Positions 57,627 to 64,000 of a stretch of 64,000 nucleotides of DNA are shown here, one piece after another. This DNA comes from Eleusine coracana subsp. coracana. Taxonomy: Eukaryota > Streptophyta > Magnoliopsida > Poales > Poaceae. The translations under genes and the position numbers were made by a program. The number at the start of each line of letters is the position of its first letter. Position 1 is the first letter of the stretch. Location of the stretch: the NCBI GenBank assembly GCA_032690845.1, contig CM064417.1, positions 39,996,432-40,060,431 on the forward strand, given 5' to 3'. The notes beneath the pieces are model-generated. The model saw only the letters and a program-made list of their open reading frames with translations, had not been told where the DNA came from and searched no databases.

Positions 57627-58011
57627 CGAATAAAAATAGATGGGCATTTACTATGGAGCCTCGGGAATTGGGGGCACAGTAACACAGAATTAAAAGCGGA
57701 AGTCAAAGAGCCGCGACACCCAAAGTAGCCAAGTGTTACCTTCGAGAGAATTGGGTGAGCTCCCAGAAGAAGACTCGCTTTTAGAAACAGTTACTATTCG
57801 AACCTAGTCATAATTGCAGGCACAGCGGGAGCTCAATGGATGAGTAAATGGTAAAAATAATAATAATTTTCCACCGCAGTTATTCTCCTTTTATAGGCAG
57901 AAGCCCTGATAGCTTCGCTCAAAGCCCAACTTTGATGTTCGAAGGGTGGCGTTTTGGTAAGAGATCCCGACGAAGCGAGGGTTTTGGCCCATCAAAGTTG
58001 GACCCACCCCT
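57627..58011. other. Region between antisense promoter and polypurine tract
   Basis: No coding sequence was seen. It would hold upstream regulatory DNA of the antisense gene and the 3' end of the sense RNA. Confidence 0.5.
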
Positions 58012-58022
58012 CGAGGGGCTAC

Positions 58023-58659
58023 TGTTGGGGGGATCACTTCGCAAGCCACCCCTCGAAAGTTTATCAAAGTCGGGTTGTGAATAAAAGTCAAAGTTAACCA
58101 TTGTTACCCTTTTTTATTAACAATAACTTCAAGGTACAGGTGTTCATCGGAGGCCTCGGAAAAACCAAGACTCTTCAGGCGGTACCTCCATGCCCACGAA
58201 GGATGAAGCCATCATCCTTCGAAGGACAGAGCAGCGAACCCTTCAAGCAGTACCTCTGCGTTCTTGAAGGATGAAGTCATCATCCTTCGAAAGACAGGAC
58301 GCCGGGCAAGATCAAGGACCGGCATGGCGCGAAGAGGGCAACACATGGCACCAGCACGTGTCATGACGTGTGGAACAAGGAAGAGTACCAGAAGTGCTCA
58401 AATGACCGATTTATCTTTTATGACTATTTTATACAGAATATTCAAAGAATATAGTAGGCAATTAGGGAAAAAATGGTCATTTGCATGTGACCTAAGTACA
58501 GGCCTATAAATAGAACATCCCTACTTATTTGTAACGAGACGAATCTTTTTGGCAATACGTGAGAAGAGTCCATTGTTCCGTTTCATACCCTTCGCGATTT
58601 CTTTTCATGTTTACTCTTTCTGTTAGTGGCACTGAAGCTCGCGCTTTATGACACCAACA
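58023..58659 (+). repeat. Element 3 right LTR (3' LTR)
   Basis: 637 bp, paired with 45229-45865. The polypurine tract CGAGGGGCTAC (58012-58022) precedes it, a form I recall from grass Tat elements. Confidence 0.93.
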
Positions 58660-58751
58660 CCAAATATCTTTCTTGGATACTTGACAAAGACTCTTTTTAC
58701 CGAGTACCCAATAGATTACACTCAGCAAATCTTCGAGCACTCGGCAAACAG
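58660..58751. repeat. Copy B continued: degenerate CACTA piece
   Basis: Matches 19117-19207 of copy A (ctcggcaaacagc). It is interrupted by the CACTA element at 58752 and resumes at 60062. Confidence 0.8.
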
Positions 58752-60061
58752 CACTACAACAAAAAGGCTCTATAGAGGCGTTATAAAAAAGCTTATAGCA
58801 CCGTTTTTTAATAGATCCACCGCTACAGTTGTCCTCCAATTTTTAGCGGCGGCTCACAATTTCGGGCCGCTGCTATAAATGGGCTCTATTTTTAGCTGCG
58901 GCTTATATTTAGCGGCAGCCCATAATATAAGGCGCAGCTAAAAAATGATTTTTAGGGGCGGTTTACAACTTGGCCCGCCGCTAAAGATTAAAGCCTATTT
59001 TGTTTTTTGGCCCATTTATTCCAAACCCTAACTCTCTCCAATAAATTACCCTCTCTCAACCCTAACTCCTCACCCCCTTCTCTCTCACACACACTCGTGC
59101 ACCGCCGGCCGCACCTCCTATCTCGCCTCCCCCCCCCCCCCCCCTCCCTCCTCTCCCTCTCTTCCCTCCTCCTCTCTCTCTCTCTCCGACAGAGCTCAAC
59201 TAGATCCTCCTCCATGCGAGCTCTGGCCCTCCTCCACGCGTGCTCCGGCCTTCCTCCGCGCGAGCTCCGGCCTGGTCGCCGTCAAGCTCCCTCTGCCCCC
59301 GAGCGCCGCCTCCCCGCGCACATCAACACCATCGTCGCCGCCCTCCGCCGCCTCCGCGCCATCGCGTGCTACTCCGCGACGATGACCACCTGGCCAGGTG
59401 GGTCAGATAGAGCTCGATGAGGTGGGCGTGGTAGAGCTCCACGAGGTGAAGCGGCACCACGGACCTGGCCAGGTGGGCCACCTATGCTAGCTGGAAGCTT
59501 CGTGCGAGCTCCGGCCCTCCTCCAGCGGCTCGGGAGGCGGCGGCGTGGATTTGGCTCCCCTGACCATAGGAGGCGGCGACGGGCGACGGCTCCCTAACTA
59601 GCGGCCGCTCCTCTCCCTCTCCCCGTTTGGCGACAGTGATGGAGGCTCCCTAAGAGCAGCGAGCGGGATCTGACCTCCTCTGACCGGAGGCGCCTCCCCC
59701 TGCCTCTCCCCTCCAGTTGGCAGCGAGCGACGACAGATCCGGCCTCGTTCGGCGCAGATCCAGCGCGCCTCCTCTCCCTCGGTCAGCGCAGATCTGGCTT
59801 GGCGGGCCTCCACAGCGGGCTTGGCATGAGTCGGGCGTGGACCGGGCGGGCTTATTTTTTTGTTTTTTGGGTCCAAGCATAGCGGCGGGTAAAGATGTCA
59901 CCCGCTGCTACTATTATTTTTCTAACGGCGGAGTGCTTCAACACGAGATTATCCGCCACTGTAGATGCTCATTTTTAGCTGCGGATTCGTAGCGGCAGCT
60001 TGTCATGCCTGCCACTACAGTGTGTTTTGCACCGCTGCTATAAACCTGTTTTGTTGTAGTG
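58752..60061. mobile_element. Non-autonomous CACTA element, 1310 bp
   Basis: Ends are CACTACAACAAAAAGG and its inverse CCTGTTTTGTTGTAGTG (one base different). It is flanked by CAG (58749-58751 and 60062-60064), and copy A supplies the empty site (aaacagccgatttcc). Subterminal regions carry many 'gcggc', 'agcggc' and 'gccgct' motifs in both orientations, as CACTA transposase-binding regions do. The GC-rich inside (59000-59900) has a C run (59129-59144), CT-rich microsatellite and repeated 'gcgagctccggcc' phrases. It may be captured host DNA, but no protein is recognisable. Confidence 0.88.
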
Positions 60062-60569
60062 CAGCCGATTTCCACTAGTATATATTTAAGATGCGTGCAA
60101 GTTGTAGGCCCGCCGTATCTCATTATTCAGACTTCATGAAACTTAAAAAAAAAAAAAGAGTTTCTGTATTATGCGAACGTGATCGAATCCCTTGGGTGCA
60201 CGCAGTGCTGTACTATCCAATAGAACTCGAAAGGATCACAGTTTTTACATAGCGCGGTGCCTGATGAAACCCCATAATAAGATGCCAGCTGCAGACACAG
60301 ACAGTATGGGCACCGACGCCGCGCATGATATCTTGAGCTGCTGTATTTCCTCTCTTTAATATGATGCAGCCAAACACGTACGGCGAAGCCCCCCTCTTTG
60401 GTCGAGTCCATTTGAAGTCCACAGACTGTGTTCATTCAACTAGGTTCCACGCCTACGCCTGTACTGCATATATACATCATGATGATAGCTACTACCGCGG
60501 TTCCATCTTTGTTCACTGAGGGCTAACGTACGTGGATGTGCACACGATTCTGACAGGGAGAGTTCTGAA
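60062..60569. repeat. Copy B continued to the end of the duplication
   Basis: Matches 19208-19583 then 44819-44942 of copy A, crossing without a break the GGTTC site where element 2 entered copy A. It ends at gagagttct near 60569, where unique sequence starts. Confidence 0.85.
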
Positions 60570-61829
60570 TTCGCCGGCACAGTGATGTGTTATATGTCCA
60601 AAGATTCTCCCAGACCTCGCGAGTCACGAACCAAGATTGCATGGCTAGATTTTCTGACTCTTCAGATCGCACAAAGTGCAAACTCTTTTTGCCCCCAACT
60701 TGCCACCTTGTTAGTAACAACAGTTTGAACTAGTAGCCAGTCAAAGAATTTATGCTTTGCCTTCTGCATGAGCCTTTGTATTTTGATTTAACAGGGGGTA
60801 CGTACATTCCGTCCGCTATTTATTCCCATTTGATTCAGTTAGCTGCACTTGCTGCATAAAAGACCGAAAAGGCAGCTCAAGTCGGTCATTATTCCGCGTT
60901 ATCCATCTTCCATAGACCCTGGTCCAATTGTGAGTTTAGAACTTCAGATATTTTCCTAGAGCTCCCTTGGTCCGACTAGCTGTGATTTTAGATATTTTCC
61001 TATGATGCCTTATATATTCTTGTAAATAAGTTGGAGGCAAGGTCAGAATTGGCACTAGATACTAGCCCATTCAACCAGATGAGGCGCCACAATTTGGTTT
61101 CCTGCTGTTGCCGAGGATAACACCAGTTCTTGCTCCGAAAAGTTGCCCTCTTTTTCATCGCAAGTGGTGTTGTGCCTGTCCATGTCCATTCGCACAATTA
61201 TACAGCTTGCAAAAAACGGAACAAAATGAACACTTCCGGTTGGATTAGAAGAAATATTTAAGTGACCGGAGAGAAGAGTTTGGGAGGGTTCTACTGTCAA
61301 GGGGCACATATAATCAGTCATTATCATTTTTCTTGTTTCGTGAGAAAAAAAAATCATCTTTCTTTGCTCCCTTTACTATGTAGCAATTGCATTTTACCAC
61401 AAACTAAGCATATATAGCTCCCTTGGTTAAGTTCTTTATTCTAGAACCCAGCCAGCTACATGCACTACAAGTTTTGCATTTATAACTAATTATTGTTTAA
61501 AGTTGTTTAAAAAAAATTGTGTTCCACCACCATGAAGGCAAGTAGAGTTGTGCTTTTTCACTAAACTAATGAAATGAAAATATATTCATAATTATTTTTT
61601 CAATTTTTTAGTTCAATATTGTATCATAAAATTGGCTTGCAATTCGCTTGTTTAGCTTACAACCAAACATAGGACATAGGAGTTCATACACACTTAATTT
61701 TAAGATTTGACCCACTTTTCCCTCTCTTAATGTTGTCCATGTCTTTATTTTAGACGAAACACCCGCAAGCTCTTTCATTCATTCAATAAAGTAGAGTTAG
61801 AATCTAGGGCAGCCATTCCGATCAGCTAC
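60570..61829. other. Unassigned AT-rich stretch
   Basis: I see no gene. A minus-strand frame at 60523-60720 straddles the duplication edge and is not convincing. Next to the LINE, near 61770-61790, minus-strand ATTGAATGAATGAAAGAGC resembles plant LINE 3' tails, so the LINE probably ends around there. Confidence 0.45.
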
Positions 61830-63040
61830 TCAGGGAGAGGGCTCCGCACACGTATGTGCTAAGGTGTTTGCCTCCCTTCTTACAAAACAAACTAAAAAGC
61901 GAATAAAACCCCTGCTAAGCTCACAAATGGCGTGCCAGAAACCAGCAAAAACACAACGCCGATCATCCTCGTTTCCCAACGCTCTAGCAAGCGATTGATT
62001 GCCCACCTCAAGTATGATTCTCGTATATCCTCTTTGAGTGGCTAAACGTACACCATATCGTGCCGCTAAAGCTTCGGCAATCATGGCACTAGACACATGT
62101 TCATACCAATTTGCTCCGGCTCCCATGACCCGGCCTTGATGGTCTCTTAAGACAAAACCACCAGCTCCCGAACCCTGCTGGATATCAAAAGCCCCATCCG
62201 AGTTTACTTTGATCCATCCCTCCTTTGGTGGTTCCCACGGATGAGGTATCCTTGGTATGCAATCTACCTGCTCTTTGACTTGCAAGCAAGCCAAATCTTC
62301 AATCATTTTTGCAACATGGCGCACCGCTGCTCTGGGATTCTAGTTCTCCCTTCCATGGTTCCGAGAATTCCAGCCAGACCACAATGACCACAATCCACAG
62401 CTAAACAGTGATACATCCTCAAGACCACAGGCCCGCCCCAACAAGAGATTGGTAGCCCAAATATCCCGATGTAGACTAGGAAACTTGCAACCCGTCAAGT
62501 CCTTAACAACACTCCAAAATCTTTTCGCCATTGTGCATTCCACTGCTATATGAAAGAGCGACTCATCCGGATCCCCACATACAGGGCATTGGCTTTCCTG
62601 GATTATATGATGTCTCTTCAGCTTAGCTTTGGATGGCATAAAATTGTGCACCATCCTCCACCAGAAAATACGGATTTTAGGTGGCACATTAAGTTTCAAA
62701 ACCAGGTTCCACCACTCTCCCATTCCTGAAGATGAGGTTTGATCTCCAATTGCTATCTGGCGCTCCATCTGATCAGCTTTAAGCAATCTATATGCTGATC
62801 GCACAGAATAGATACCATTCGCCTCATGTGCCCAAGCAAGAATATCATCTTCCATCCTATTCCCCCACAGCACCTTCAGTATACCATTCGCTTCAAAGCC
62901 CACAAAGACGTATCAAATTAACTCCACATTCCATTCCCTAGCACCTGGAAGGAACAATTCGTTTACTCGATTAACTGTCACACCTTCACGCCTTATTGTT
63001 GGCTTCAAATATCTCATCCCTGGCACCCAATATCTTATCT
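61830..63040 (-). pseudogene. LINE (non-LTR retrotransposon) 3' end: zinc-binding RT region and RNase H
   Basis: A minus-strand frame from about 63035 to 61830 with stops near 62925 and at 62340-62342. Upstream residues read like the end of a LINE ORF2 (PTIRREGVTVNRVNELFLPG, then AREWNVELI). Next is the zinc-binding RT-associated region (YSVRSAYRLL, KLNVPPKIRIFWWRMVHNF, CPVCGDPDESLFHIAVEC; PF13966-like). The last part is a plant RNase H-like domain (KVNSDGAF, AEALAARYGV, REANTLAH; PF13456-like). The RT itself is absent, so the copy is 5'-truncated or rearranged. The stop at 62340 (TAG after GREN) fits CAG to TAG. Confidence 0.85.
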
Positions 63041-63935
63041 ATATCATTATACGGCATGGCTTACGCCTCCCAGCGAGGCTCGTCGCCCCCTCCCCCCCCC
63101 CCCCCCCCCCCCCTCCGCCAATTGCACGCTAACACGTGGCTCGTCGCCAATCAAAACTCAACACGTCGTCAGCATTCCACTCCACAGCAAGCCCCTTAGC
63201 GGAAGGCTGTTAGCTAGACCATCGATTCAGTCGGTCGGAGTGGAGGCAACAGAGTTGATTTCAGAGAAAATGGATGGAGGTGGCTGGCCAGACGAGCGCT
63301 TGTAAAAGGCTGTTTGATCGCCGGCCGCGGCCTGCTCCGTGCGGCCTCACCCATGCACCTTCATCCGCATCTAAAGGATGCATCCAGGATCCATCCATCG
63401 GCCACAAAGCACTAAAGAGAGGATAAATGAAAAACGGGCAAGAAATTCTCAACAACGCAAACGGAGACAAAAGAATACAATCCCCGAAAGAACAGATAGC
63501 ACGAAAAGGTTTTAAATCCATCGAAAATAAATGAAAATCTTGGTGGAAAAATATCAACCGATCTGTGATTACATCTTCAGCTTGGTTCTAAAACTCAAAC
63601 TAAATTCAAAACTTAAATCACCTAGATCTAGCGTGGAGGATGTTGAGTGCCAGGACTCCACGATGTCCTACATCTTACAGGGCCTGCTGCCTGCTTGATC
63701 AACGGACCTCCTTTTCAAGACCTCTCCTTCATCGACGCGGCGTTGGTCCATCCGGCCTAGCATGTCCAGGCTGGAACACAGAAGCCAGGACATTGATGTC
63801 TCACTGTTGCGCCGACACAGTATCGAATGCTTCGCGGCTTCGCGCGCTCACATGGTTGGAGGTGGAGCGAGACCTAGTGCTTCAAACGCCAACCTTGCCT
63901 CGGCACAGCCCGTTGCCGTTTACCCAGTTGCCGCG

Positions 63936-63938
<3 letters not shown>
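63041..63938. other. No gene recognised; C run at 63092-63113
   Basis: Mixed-composition DNA without a convincing frame on either strand. It includes an uninterrupted 22-base C run (63092-63113) and a repeated 'ggatgcatccaggatccatcc' phrase near 63380. It may be a gene flank continuing off the window. Confidence 0.4.

Positions 63939-63967
<29 letters not shown>
63939..63967. repeat. (GA)n microsatellite
   Basis: About 14 uninterrupted GA units, followed by further GA-rich sequence to the window end. In plants such GA tracts are common in promoters and 5' UTRs. Confidence 0.9.
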
Positions 63968-63970
<3 letters not shown>

Positions 63971-64000
63971 CTGGTTTGAGGGAGAGAGAGATGAGAGAAG

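Larger units (their letters stand above)
45229..58659 (+). mobile_element. LTR element 3: Tat-type Ty3/gypsy element with antisense gene
   Basis: 13.4 kb with 637-bp LTRs (45229-45865, 58023-58659), TG...CA. Flanking pentamers CCAAC and CCAAA differ at one base; the empty site in copy A reads CCAAG. Gag and pol are on the plus strand. The clade call rests on a second, archaeal-type RNase H between RNase H and integrase, the GCGCCCACCGTG primer site, the GAGGGGCTAC polypurine tract, long 3' non-coding DNA with tandem repeats, and an antisense gene with a gypsy-associated domain. Grass relatives would be RIRE2/Grande-like. All plus-strand frames are broken by stops and frameshifts. Confidence 0.92.

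Noticed and set aside
60523..60720. Minus-strand ORF with a plausible-looking residue mix (SLHFVRSEESENL...)
   Set aside because: It crosses the edge of the tandem duplication, has no recognised motif and no extension in either direction.

Overview
The window is nuclear DNA from a grass, most likely a panicoid relative of Setaria, Panicum, sorghum or sugarcane. The evidence is the dense nesting of LTR retrotransposons with grass-type primer-binding sites, a grass-type Helitron end, CACTA elements, and an intronless family-1 UDP-glycosyltransferase (UGT). No rRNA gene, tRNA gene or CRISPR array was seen. More than 80% of the window is transposable element.

The only ordinary host gene is a UGT on the minus strand. 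Its 5' part (start codon at 18719) lies at 17532-18719 and its 3' part at 2438-2721. The 14.8 kb between them is one LTR retrotransposon (element 1, 2722-17531) flanked by the 5-bp duplication CTGCT. Removing the element and one duplication leaves an uninterrupted 488-codon frame, and the break falls in the last codon of the PSPG sugar-donor box. A Helitron 3' end (2230) and its tandem-repeat body lie beyond the gene's 3' end.

Upstream of the UGT promoter, a segment of about 870 bp was tandemly duplicated (copies A and B). Copy A was hit by element 2 (19584-44818, duplication GGTTC). Element 2 was itself hit by an Athila-like element (26467-36882). Copy B was hit by element 3, a Tat-type element (45229-58659), and by a 1.3 kb non-autonomous CACTA element (58752-60061, duplication CAG). 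To the right is a decayed LINE 3' end (about 61830-63040), then simple repeats.

Elements 1 and 2 are sister families of minus-strand chromoviruses, probably Tekay/Del clade: LTRs of about 4 kb, initiator-Met tRNA primer site, and a C-terminal chromodomain-like tail. Each has an extra sense ORF for a coiled-coil protein between the primer site and gag. Each also has one shared donor-like site in a conserved leader and acceptor-like sites directly before the coiled-coil AUG and the gag AUG. This suggests splicing chooses between the coiled-coil protein and Gag-Pol, and it is my leading candidate for an undescribed system.

The Athila-like element carries a dispersed 21-bp family built on a perfect palindrome, found in its LTRs, pol, spacer and 3' ORF in different reading frames. 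It also carries an unrecognised sense ORF of about 560 codons in the env position. Element 3 carries twelve 110-bp tandem repeats after pol, and an antisense gene with its own TATA box and predicted introns. All element coding regions are broken by stops, mostly of the C-to-T/G-to-A kind, plus a few frameshifts.
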